Shown piece after piece: positions 23,071 through 33,465 of a stretch of 64,000 nucleotides of DNA. Origin of the DNA: Manihot esculenta (lineage: Eukaryota; Streptophyta; Magnoliopsida; Malpighiales; Euphorbiaceae); the NCBI RefSeq assembly GCF_001659605.2, contig NC_035173.2, forward strand, positions 13,288,347 to 13,352,346. The letters are read 5' to 3'. The translations under genes were made by a program, and so were the position numbers. The notes under the pieces are model-generated. The model worked only from the letters and a program-made list of their open reading frames with translations, searched no databases and was not told where the DNA came from. Within the stretch, counting starts at the first letter, position 1. Every line of letters begins with the position of its first letter.

Positions 23071-23410
23071 AGCTAAAGCCAACTTTCGGCCGCCGAATCC
23101 AGTCCCCTTTCGGCCGCCGAACCTTACTGACTTGCAAACACCGAATTCTGCTTCACAAACAAAGACCGACGCACTGACTGAAGACACTTTTCGGCCGCCG
23201 AACTCAGGCAATCCTCGGCCGCCAAATCCGACTATCTTTCAGACGCCGAATCTTTCCTCTCAACCCCCAGCACAGACTGAAGCCATGAGTTCTCGGCATC
23301 CAAACGCAACTGACTTTCGGCCGCCGAATACAGACATTCTTCGACCGTCGAACCTCGTTCCACAGCCTCCGACGCAGGCAAGCTCTTCCAGCCCACCTCC
23401 TTTGCAGTCA
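23071..23410 (+). repeat. In-frame FRPPN repeats made of the 13-bp palindrome
   Basis: Five to nine full or degenerate copies of TTTCGGCCGCCGAAT-like DNA (clear ones near 23086, 23108, 23190 and 23325) encode FRPPN, RPPN and TPN units separated by Thr/Gln/Ser-rich spacers. The frame stays open across the block. It sits where reverse transcriptase and RNase H should lie between protease and integrase. The same DNA motif is read as SAAEP in gag. Confidence 0.8.
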
Positions 23411-24770
23411 AGCCAAGAACAGTACCTTCCAGATTCTGAAGAGTGTAAGCATGATCTCCTTGAACAAATCTTCCTTGCTCAGTCTGATGAGCCATGGTAC
23501 GCAGACATGGTAAACTACTTGGCCACAGGTAACTTGCCTTCTGACATGCCAAAGCACACTAAAGATAAGATAAAGAAAGATGCCAAATACTATGTTTGGG
23601 ATGAGCCATATTTGTGGAAACATTGTGCTGACCAAATGATAAGGAAATGCATTCCTGATCAAGAAATAGCTTCTGTACTTACTTTTTATCATCCATATAG
23701 TTGTGGAGGATACTTTGGTCCAAGAAAAACTGCTCATAAGATACTTGAAAGTGCCCTATTTTGGCCAACTATTTTTCGAGATGCTTTCTGTTTTGTAGAT
23801 CATGTGCTAGGTGCCAACAGACTGGAAATCTGAGCAAAAGAAATCAAATGCCACAGAATCCCATCATGGTCTGTGAGGTATTTGATGTTTGGGGCATAGA
23901 CTTCATGGGCCCATTCCCACCATCTTTTGGATACACTTACATCATCCTTGCAGTGGATTATATATCCAAGTGGGTGGAAGCTAGAGCAACTAAGACTGAT
24001 GATGCCAAGGCAGTGGTGGACTTTGTAAAGACCAACATCTTTGCCAGACATGGAGTACCAAAGGCAATCATCAGTGACAGAGGGACCCATTTTTGCAATA
24101 GGGTAGTGGAAAGCCTTCTCAGAAAGCACAATGTGATCCATAGAACATCCACAACTTACCACCCTCAGACAAATGGGCAAGCTGAAGTGTCCAACAGAGA
24201 GATCAAAGCCATCCTTGAAAAAACCGGTCTCCTAACCGAAAGGATTGGAGTAAAAGGTTAGAAGATGCTTTATGGGCCTACAGAACAGCCTACAAGACCC
24301 CCATAGGTATGTCTCCCTACAGATTGGTCTATGGGAAAGCTTGTCACCTCCCAGTCGAACTTGAGCATAAAGCCTATTGGGCTGTAAAGAATTGCAACAT
24401 GGACCTCAAGGAAGTCGGCCACCATCGCAAATTGCAACTGCAAGAGCTAGGAGAAATAAGACGAGATGCATATGAGAATTCTTGGAACTACAAAGCAAAA
24501 ACCAAAACCTCCCATGACAGTCATCTTTCAAGAAAACAATTTGAGGTTGGTGATAAAGTCTTACTCTTTGATTCCCGTTTGAAATTGTTTCCAGGAAAGC
24601 TACGGTCTAGGTGGATTGGACCATTCATTGTGGAACATGCCTATCCCCATGGAGCTGTAGACATCAAAAGCATAGAAATTGGAAAGATCTTCAAAGTAAA
24701 TGGGCATCGACTGAAGCCATACTATGAAGGATTCGCAGTGCAAGTAGTGGAAGAAATTCCACTTTCTTAG
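23411..24770 (+). pseudogene. pol: Integrase of Athila-like element B
   Basis: Zinc-binding N-terminus (HHCC-like, with CIPDQEIASVLTFYHPYSCGGYFG and, after a one-base shift near 23795, [14 protein letters not shown]), core with [38 protein letters not shown] and [15 protein letters not shown] (D, D and E visible), then after a second frameshift near 24225 the [20 protein letters not shown] and [12 protein letters not shown] regions, ending at the stop at 24768. It is Athila-type in wording. The two frameshifts make it non-functional. Confidence 0.87.
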
Positions 24771-25119
24771 TCTGCCTAAGTGATCATGCCATGCACACCA
24801 CACCCTAGGGGAGTATTCAGATTCCTTTGTTCTCTTCTTTTCTTTTACATTGAGGACAATGCATGATTTAAGTGTGGGGGTGCATACTTCTTCTCTCTTT
24901 CTTCCTCTTCTCTTCTCCTTTCTTCCTTCCCTCTTCTGCGAATTCACATGCTTTCAGATGCAAAAATTTTTCTTTCCTCCTTTCATTTTTATGTTTCTTT
25001 CAGTTAATTAGCCACAGTTGAATTTTAGTTTGTTTATGCTTTCAACAATATACACACAACCACAATCGTCTTCTTTTTTTTGTTTTGCTCTACTCAAACT
25101 GATGAACTATGTTGGATGA
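24771..25119 (+). other. Element B 3' region, left part
   Basis: No ORF follows integrase. The tract contains GAGGACAATGCATGATTTAAGTGTGGGGGTG (24852-24882), a sequence like the polypurine tract found next to the 3' LTR, then pyrimidine-rich DNA. It is cut at 25124 by element C and resumes at 55887. Confidence 0.7.
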
Positions 25120-25124
25120 GTTTT

Positions 25125-27472
25125 TGTAACGACTCGGAAATCGGACTGCTACCGGCGCTAGGATCCAGATCGGCTTAAGGCCGCCGGGACCCGTAGCAAG
25201 CCAAACATACCTCCTGTGAACCTGCTTAATCCCATACATGATCAACAACATACATAAAAATTTAAAACTTTTCTTTCATTCATTCTCTCATACACCAAAC
25301 TCAACCTGTGCATGCACTAAACATAAACATAACCATAAACATTGACCCCTCTTTGGGATCTCATCAATGCCCCAAAAGGGTGACATAACATATGTTGAGT
25401 TGGTTTACATAGACATCATAAAACATCTAAGATCATGTATTAAAAAGGGGTAACAACATTCTATGGTCAAGCACACCTCTAACATCCATGAACATCATTA
25501 CATTTCTATACTGTGCTTATACATAACTGTACTAAACATAACATCTCAACATTTATTCATGTCCACACTATCTATTACATAGCCCAGACTTCATTATTCT
25601 TGCTGACCTCCTGGTCTACCCTGTACCTGCAAACCTAGGGGATTAGGAAGAGGGGTGAGCTACTAGAGCCCAGTGAGCAGAATAATAAAAACATTATTCT
25701 AACATTTTATGCTTTCATGGAATGCATCACATCACAAAAATATCACATCTAGGATGAACTTGTCACCAGTAGCCCTCTACATATCCAATAGTGCCAGAAC
25801 GTAGAATGGGTCCTGGTCTTTCTCTTACATAGCATAACATAACATTTCCAATGTGCCAGAACGTAGAATGGGTCCTGGTCTTTCTCTTACATAGTGCCAG
25901 CGAACGTAGAGTGGGTCCCACTGGTCTTACATTCCATACCGTACATATCATATCGTCACATCATAGGTCGAGGGCTATGGATCATCCAACGTTCATCCAC
26001 ATCAACAACAAAATATGCAATGCAACATATTCGTGAATTCTAATGCAACAACCTAGTATATCTCATGTCGTTAATGATGCGTGAATCATGCTAAAATGTC
26101 CATTATTTGCTTTAAAACGTAATGAGTTATTCCACTCACCTCTGGATAGCTCTGACCAGACACTAGAGCAGCTGACTTACTGTTGGGGTCCTCGGTTCCT
26201 CGGGTCCGAACCTACACAGGTGGACTCAAATGAGGGACCAAACATACATGAACATAATTCTAAACTACTCCCCAAAAACCCCCTAGAACATCATGAAACA
26301 CTCATAGAAAAACATGCAAAGGAGGGCTGGACAGGGCACTTTCGGCGGCAGGTTCGGCGGCCAAAAGTCCCTCCAGAGCCGAAAGTCAGGCAGGTTCGGC
26401 GGCACCTTCGGCGGCCGAAACTCCCAGACAGAGACGAAACTCATGCATGTTCGGCGGCACTTTCGGCGGCCGAAACTGCCCTCCAGAGACGAAAGTCCTC
26501 TTTCGGGGGCAGGCTTCGGCAGCCGAAGGCTGCCTCCACAAGCGGGTTCGGCGGCCGAAAGTTCCTTCGGCGGCCGAACCTGAGTTTCTCCAAAGTGGCA
26601 GAAACTCAGCTCTAACATGCACAAATGCCTCCCAAACCTCTCAAACATGCATAAACCTATTCTACAACACTCCCAATCATACACAATCAAGCATACAAGT
26701 TCATAGGGGTCTCAAACTAGCCTAAACCCCAACTACAACACATCAACATATCCACATTGCTCATAAACACACATTAAACCCATAAACCCAAAGCAACCTA
26801 AACATGCATTTCTACTCCATGAACTTGCATAAAACTTGTTTAAAACACATCATAAGCTAGAGATCGACTCTTACCTCTTGAAGATCTAGAGTAGAGGCGA
26901 TCTAACTTGGAGTTGGGAGAGATTTAGCTCCTTGGGTCTCCAAGCTCAAAACTTGCTCTTTTGTTCAAAAATCTTCAAAAAAAAGTGAAAACTAGTGAAA
27001 ATCGTGAAAGATTTGAAGGAAGAAACTCAAGATCGGTGAGGGGCGGCGGAGAGCTCACCTTGGCCGAAAATGGGGGAAAAGCTCGCCCGTTTTCGGCTAA
27101 GGGACCCCTTTATAGGTGGCTGGCCAGGCCACATTCGGGAGCTGAACGTGCCTCCGCATGCATGCCATGTTCGGCGGCCGAACATGAGGTTCGGCGGCCG
27201 AACCTGGACTTCCCTCACTTATACTTTCGGGGGCCTAAAGCACTCCCGAAGTGCATGCATGTTCGGCGGCCGAACCTGAGGTTCGGCGGCCGAACCTGGG
27301 TCTTCCTCCAAGATCATTCTCAAGCAAAAACTCATTTTCTTTCTTGATTAAAAACATAAAACACATTAAAACATTTTATGAAAACATGCTTTTACCCTTC
27401 TAGAGGTCTCCGACACTCGAGATTCCACCGGACGGTAGGAATTCCGATACCGGAGTCTAGCCGGGTATTACA
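25125..27472 (-). repeat. 3' LTR of element C
   Basis: 2348 bp, TGTAACGACTCGG...GGGTATTACA on plus. Tandem GTGCCAG-AACGTAGAATGGGTCC units lie at 25790-25925. Motif arrays lie at 26338-26580 and 27165-27300 with the reversed TATA box at 27107-27116 between them. It is longer than its partner at 53576-55881, mainly because of differences in the first motif array. Confidence 0.9.
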
Positions 27473-27508
27473 TTCTCCCCCCTTAAGAACATTCGTCTCC
27501 GAATGTTC
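27473..27508 (-). other. Polypurine tract and inverted repeat of element C
   Basis: Minus strand TTAAGGGGGGAGAA next to the LTR, preceded by GAACATTCG-N4-CGAATGTTC at 27487-27508. Confidence 0.85.
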
Positions 27509-27563
27509 CTCAACTAGTACAAGCAAGGCATACTCACGTCATAAAACACACATAAAACTAACA

Positions 27564-29306
27564 TCAGAAGAGATAAGGGTACTGCTGGAGCATGGACTCC
27601 CGTGTCTCCCAAGTGCATTCTTCCAAATTGTGGTGGTTCCACAGGACTTTCACCATCGGGATTTCCTTGTTTCTCAGCTTCCTGATCTGGGTGTCTATGA
27701 TCCGTACTGGCTGCTCAACATAAGTGAGATCTTCTTAGATCTCCACAGCAGGCTCACTAAGAACCTTGCCCGGATCTGACACAAACTTTCTCAACATGGA
27801 AACATGGAAATCCGGATGGATTCTTTCCATTGAAGCAGGTAAATCCAGCTTGTACGACACATTCCCAATCTTTTGCAAGATTTCAAAGGGTCCGATGTAT
27901 CGTGGGGCTAGTTTACCTTTCTCCCCAAAGCGAACCACTCCTTTCATAGGAGACACCTTGAGCAATACCAGATCCCCCTCTTGAAACTCTACTTGTCGTC
28001 TGCGGATGTCTGCATAACTCTTCTGTCTGTTTGCAGCAGTCTTGATCCTTTCTCTGATTATGGGTATCATCCTGCTGGTGATCTCTATTAGCTCAGGCCC
28101 TGCCAAGGCCTTTTCTCCAACCTCTTCCCAGCAAACAGGTGATCTGCACTTCCTCCCATACAAAGCTTCATATGGAGCCATCCCGATGCTAGCATGATGG
28201 CTGTTATTGTAGGCAAACTCCACCAAAGGTAGATGCTGCCTCCAAGAACCGCCAAAGTCCAGCACACACATTCTGAGCATATCCTCTATTGTCTGGATGG
28301 TCCTCTCTGACTGTCCGTCCGTCTGTGGATGGAAAGCAGTGCTAAAATCCAACTGGTACCCATGGCATCCTGCAGACTCCGCCAAAACCTGGAGGTGAAC
28401 TGGAGTCCTCTATCGGACACTATTGAAACAGGAACCCCATGCAGCCTGACGATCTCATCAACGTACACCTGTGCCAACTTGTCCACAGAATAGCCACTCC
28501 TGACAGGGATAAAGTGAGCAGATTTGGTGAGTCTGTCCACAATCACCCATATGGAGTCCAATCTGTTGGACGTCGCCGGTAACCCCACTACGAAGTCCAT
28601 AGCTATGTTCTCCCATTTCCACTCTGGAATAGGTAGCGGGTTTAGCATTCCAGCCGACTTTTGATGTTCCAGCTTCACCCTCTGACACACTTCGCAGGCT
28701 GACACGAACTGTGCCACTTCTCTCTTCATAGCTGGCCACCAATAAACCTTCTTCAGATCTTGATACATCTTGGTGGCTCCGGGGTGAACGCTGTATCTTG
28801 CATTATGAGCCTCTCTCATAATGTCTCCCTTTAGCCCTATGTCATCTGGTACACATAGTCTGCTCCCATAGCGGAGGATCCCCTTGTTGTCGAATCTGAA
28901 CTCACTATCCTTGCCTGACTGAACAGTCCTGGCAATCTTCACCAACTCTGGGTCCTCATGCTGTTTCTGAGCCACCTGCTCCAAAAACACGGGTGCCACT
29001 CTCATCTGGGCTACCAAAGCACCTGTACCAGACAACTCCAACTGTAGACCTTCATTCATGAGCTCGAAGAATTCCCTCACTACTGGCCTCCTCTCTGCCG
29101 AAATATGGGATAAACTGCCAAGTGATTTCCGGCTTAAAGCGTCTGCCACAACATTCGCCTTACCCGGATGGTATTGGATCTTGCAATCATAGTCACTAAG
29201 CAGTTCTACCCATCTCCTCTGCCTCAGATTCAGATCCCTCTGACTCAAGATGTACTGCAGGCTCTTATGATCGGTGAAGATCTCACATTTAGCCCCATAG
29301 AGGTAG
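27564..29306 (-). pseudogene. pol: RNase H end, integrase and chromodomain-like tail, element C
   Basis: From 29306 leftward: [41 protein letters not shown] (RNase H end), the HHCC region with [17 protein letters not shown] and [14 protein letters not shown], core [23 protein letters not shown], then a one-base deletion near 28353, [11 protein letters not shown] (catalytic Glu kept), and the [10 protein letters not shown] and tail regions. A TAA at 27735 replaces a CAA codon of A. The natural stop is at 27564-27566. The right-hand side continues at 39244 after element A, in the same frame. Confidence 0.88.
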
Positions 29307-29483
29307 TGTAATACCCGGCTCGACTCCGGTATCGGAATTCCAACCGTCCGGTGGAATTTCAGATGTCAGAGACCTCTAGAAGGGTAAAACCATGTCTTCA
29401 TGAAATGTTTTAATGTTTTTTATGATTGTTAAGTAAAGAGGAAATGAGTTTTTGAATAAAAACAACCTTAAGGAAAAACTCAG

Positions 29484-29672
29484 GTTCGGCCGCCGAAACT
29501 CAAAGTTCGGCCGCCGAACATGCATGCACTTTGGGAGTGTTTTAGGCCCCCGAAGGCATAAGTGAGGAAAATCCAAGTTCGGCCGCCGAACCTCAAGTTC
29601 GGCCGCTGAACATGGCATGCATGCGGAGGCTCTTTCGGCCCCTGAACGTGGCCTGGCCAGCCACTATAAAAG
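29484..29672 (+). promoter_or_regulatory. Promoter of element A: palindrome array plus TATA box
   Basis: Four TTCGGCCGCCGAA-type palindromes (two exact copies at 29484 and 29506, others near 29579 and 29599) and two diverged half-type copies lie within 190 bp upstream of TATAAAAG (29665-29672). The same arrangement recurs in every Tekay-type LTR in the window. The core GCCGCC matches the GCC-box bound by plant ERF proteins; whether ERFs bind here is inference. Confidence 0.6.
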
Positions 29673-30781
29673 GGTCCCTTAGCCGAAAACGGGCGAGCTT
29701 TTTCCCCATTTTCGGCCAAGGTGAGTCCTTCCGCCATTCCTCACCATCTTTGAGTTCTTCCCTTCAAATCTTTCAAGTTTTTCACAAGTTTTTGCGTGGT
29801 TTTGAAGATTTTCGAGTTTAAAGCAAGTTTTGGAGCTTTGAGGTTCAAGAACTCAAAATCTCCCACCTTCGAGTTTAGGACGTCTCTCTCTCGATCTTCA
29901 AGAGGTAAGAGCCGATCTTAAGCTCATTTTATGTTTAAAGTAAGTTTTATGCAAGATCTATGGGGTAGAATGCATGTTTAGCTCATAGTTAGGTTTTTGA
30001 GTTAATGTTATGTTTTGAGCAATGTATGTTGGATTTGTGTTGTTATTGTGTGTTGTAGTTGGGGTTTAAGTTAGTTTGAAGCCCCTAGGAGCCAATGTAT
30101 GTATATTTGCATATTTTGCATGAGTTATATGCATGTTGTAAGTTTTGGGAGGCAAATGTGCATAAAGGAGCCAAGTTTCTGCCCTTTGGCAGAAGCCAGG
30201 TTCGGCAGCCGAAGGAACATTCGGCCGCCGAACATGGCTGGGGAGGCAGGCCTTTCGGCTGCCGAAGTTGCCCCCGAAAAGAGACTTTCGTCTCTGTCTG
30301 GGACTTTCGGCCGCCGAAGGTGCCGCCGAACTTGCCTGGGTTTCGGCTCTGGAGGGACTTTCGGCCGCCGAAGGTGCCGCCGAACCTGCCCTGTTCTGCC
30401 TTCCTTTGCATGTTTTTGCATGATTGTTTTGAGGTGTTTTAGGGGGTTTTTGGGGGATGTTTTAGAGTTATGTTCTAGTTGTTTGGTCCCTCATTTGAGT
30501 CCGCCTGTGTAGGTTCGGACCCGAGGAACCGAGGACCCCAGCAGTGAGTTCAACTGCTTCTGAGTCAGTAGAGCTTCAGCCAGAGGTGAGTGGAATGACT
30601 TTTATGCTTTAAATAAATAAATCAGTTTTAGCATGATTCACGCATCATGAATGCCATGAGATATAATAGGATGCTTGCATTAGAATCACGAATATGTTGC
30701 ATTGCATATTATGTTTGATGATGTGGATGAATGTTGAATGATCCTTTGGTCCCCATATGTTATGATGATGATGATACGGTA

Positions 30782-31006
30782 CGGAAGACCAGTGAGGCCC
30801 ATTCTACGCCCCTGGCACCATGTAAGAGAAAGACCAGTGAGGCCCATTCTACGCCCCTGGCACAGTTGGTCCATGTTATGTTATGTTATGTAAGAGAAAG
30901 ACCAGTGAGGCCCATTCTACGCCCCTGGCACAGTTGGTCCATGTTATGTTATGTTATGTAAGAGAAAGACCAGTGAGGCCCATTCTACGCCCCTGGCACA
31001 GTTGGA
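30782..31006 (+). repeat. 68-bp tandem repeats in A 5' LTR
   Basis: Four copies of AGACCAGTGAGGCCCATTCTACGCCCCTGGCAC at about 30786, 30828, 30900 and 30968; the last intervals are 68-72 bp because they include the spacer with repeated ATGTT. A matching block occurs at 38393-38613 in the 3' LTR and, reversed, in D and C LTRs with other copy numbers. Confidence 0.85.
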
Positions 31007-31634
31007 CCATGTAGGGGGCTATTGGTGACAAATTCATCCTTGATGTGATTAGCTGTGATGTGATGCATTTCATGTTATCATGTGTTTTTAAATGTTTTAT
31101 TATTCTGCTCACTGGGCTCTTGTAGCTCACCCCTCTCCCAAATTCCCCAGATTTGCAGGTACGGGTTAGACAGAGAAGTCAAGAAGAGTCATGAAGTCAT
31201 ATGTATGTAATAGTTAGAATGTGGACATGACGGATTGTATAATGATGATTGGATATGTAATGTAATGATTTTGAGGTTAGAAGTGTGCTTGACCATAGTT
31301 ATTGTAATCCCTTTTGATACATGATCTTAATGTTTATGGATGTCCATGTTTAGCCAACTCAACTCTTGTTATGCCACCCATTGGGGGCATTGATGAGATC
31401 CCACAGAGGGGTCAAGTTTATGATTATGTATATGTTCAGTGCATGCACAGGTTGAGTTTGGCATATGATAGAATGCATGAAAGAGAAGTTTTAAATTTTT
31501 ATGTATGTTCTTGATCATGTATGGGATTAAACAAGTTTCCAAGATGTATGTTTGGCTTGCTACGGGTCCCGGCGGCCTTAAGTCGACCCGGATCCTAGCG
31601 CCGGTAGCGGTCCGATTTTCGAGTCGTTACAGAA

Positions 31635-31651
31635 TGGTATCAGAGCCCTAG
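31635..31651 (+). other. Primer binding site of element A
   Basis: TGGTATCAGAGCCCTAG three bases after the 5' LTR, complementary to the 3' end of initiator Met tRNA as in most plant Ty3/gypsy chromoviruses. Confidence 0.93.
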
Positions 31652-31844
31652 GTTCATATGGTCGGACCTAGAGTGTCGGGCTCATAGAGGTTAAAGAAGG
31701 TCAAGCACAATAGGAAAGGTCATGTCCACTAGGATAGGATGTGGAGTCATGTCTTACATGATGATGTGAAATGCCATGATTATGTGCATGTGCATTAATG
31801 ATAAGTGATGAGGGTTCATGTGTGCCCATATGAACCATATGATG

Positions 31845-31886
31845 CTAATATTTGCTTGTTATGTGCTGTTTTCAGAAAACAGGATG
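31845..31886 (+). promoter_or_regulatory. Splice acceptor directly before gag ATG of A
   Basis: CTAAT (31845-31849) is followed by a T-rich tract and TTTTCAG ending at 31875, and the gag ATG is at 31884. Branch-site spacing and pyrimidine tract fit a plant 3' splice site. The same layout is found reversed before the gag ATG of D (59370-59420). Joining to donors in the LTR would remove the many upstream ATGs. This is inferred from sequence only. Confidence 0.55.
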
Positions 31887-33465
31887 AGGGGAACTCGTCG
31901 ATCAGCAAGATTGACTGGAGTGCCACCTGAGGATGAGGGCACGAGCGCCCGTCCTCCAGCATTGCCTAGGGCAATGTCTAGTAGGTCTAACCGAGATAGA
32001 GCAGCAAGAGACCCTAGAAGGTCTTTGGATCTGGGTAGAAGCAGATCAGTCAGAGGAACAGTTCAGGGCGGAATGTCAGAGGAAGTGGGGGACCAGATGG
32101 ATGTAGAGCAGAGGAGGGATGGCAGTTTGGGAGTTAGTATGTCAGAAGAGGGAATGGGAGAGTCCCAAGGAGGCACTCAGGCCTCGGGATTTGTTCAGCC
32201 ACCCCCACTACCCACACTTCTCACAAAATCCCGGGTATTCGATGGGAGGTACATCGGATTACCCTAGCTTCACCCCTTATCCCACACAGATGCCATACCC
32301 ACCCTACTACCCACCATATTCACAATACCCAATGTATCCACCCCCACCTTACTATCCAAACCCTACCTCAGAAAATGTTGCACCACCTCCTCCACCTACA
32401 GAACCAGCAGCCCCTGTTACCCAACCTTCTAGACCTAGCTCAGCCAGTGGGAGCAAGGTCAAGATGACTGACTACATGAAATTGGGTGCTCCCCAGTATG
32501 AAAAAGGGGATGACCCGTTTGTGTATCTGGAGAGGGTCAAGGTGATTACAGATGAGATTGGGGCTGATGATAGTAGAGCCATCCAGATGGCTGGGTTCAC
32601 ACTTAAGTGCAAGAAGGCACGAGAGTGGTTCAAGAATTATGTGAACCCGAGAGTGGACAGCATGTCTTGGGAAGAGTTTGCAAACGAGTTTGCAGGATGG
32701 GCTTTCCCAGATAGTTCAAGGGAGCTAAAGATGATAGAGTTTGAGCAGTTGAGGCAGACTGATGAGATGAGTGTAGAGGAGTTCACAGACAGATTCTTGG
32801 AGCTGTTGCCATTTGCAGGGCAAAATCTTGACACGGATCAGAAAAGGTCAAGGAGGTATATCATGAAACTCCACTCCAGATATTCCTCCTTGATCTAGTC
32901 AGCGGATAGGGAGAGCTTTCATGCCATAGTGGATATGGCTCGAAAAATGGAGGCCAGTGCCATCGTTCAGGGGACAGTTAAGCAGTCAGTGGCACAGCCT
33001 TCTGGTTCTAAGACCCCAGGCTCTTCTTCTTTTAGTGCAGCAGCTTCAGGCAGCAAGAGGTGGAACAGTACCACCAAGAAGTCGAAGAAGAATAAGTTTT
33101 GGAACAAGGTCAAGTCTAGTCTGGGACTAGGTAGTGGCTCAAGCTCTGGCGCGGATAATGCAGTTTGTGCTAAGTGTGGCAGGCTACACAGGGGAGTTTG
33201 TCGGGCTGCGACAGCAGCCTGCTTCAGATGCGGGCAAGAGGGACACATGGCTCGGGAGTGTCCTAGGGCAGCTTTTGGAGCACAGTCTCAGCAGACAGCT
33301 TCTGGCAGTGTGGCTCAGCCTGCAGCTCCAGCCATGACTCAGGCCAGTGGCAGAGGCAGAGGGAGAGGGGCAGCCTCTTCTTCAGCGGGTTTCAGAGGTG
33401 AAGGTCCATCAGCTCCAGCACGGATCTTCACGATGACTCAGTAGGAGGCAGATGCATCTAACACC
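31884..33465 (+). pseudogene. gag: Gag and zinc knuckle of element A
   Basis: The ATG at 31884 opens MRGTRRSARLTGVPPEDEG. A one-base change in a C-rich run near 32210 shifts frame. The Pro/Tyr-rich stretch and capsid follow in the second frame (KMTDYMKLGAPQYEKGDDPF, AGFTLKCKKAREWFKNYV, EEFANEFAGWAFPDS), then TAG at 32896-32898, a Lys-rich region, a first C-rich element CAKCGRLHRGVC, and the CCHC knuckle CFRCGQEGHMARECP (33220-33261). A second TAG lies at 33442-33444. Both TAGs are CAG in C or D. Confidence 0.9.

Larger units (their letters stand above)
29307..31631 (+). repeat. 5' LTR of element A
   Basis: 2325 bp, TGTAATACCCGG...GTCGTTACA. In order: first motif array (29484-29647), TATA box (29665-29672), three conserved donor-like splice sites (GT at 29721, 29905 and 30586), second motif array (30197-30390), 68-bp tandem repeats (30782-31006), the CACTGGGCTC block, an acceptor-like TTTGCAG ending at 31158, and the CTACGGGTCCCGGCGGCC end block. 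Confidence 0.95.

Noticed and set aside
30782..31006. CRISPR-like regular repeats
   Set aside because: These are tandem LTR repeats without unique spacers, in plant DNA.
32119..32898. Separate plus gene with start at 32119 in A
   Set aside because: It is the continuation of gag after a one-base frameshift near 32210; the upstream part of this ORF is out of frame with gag.
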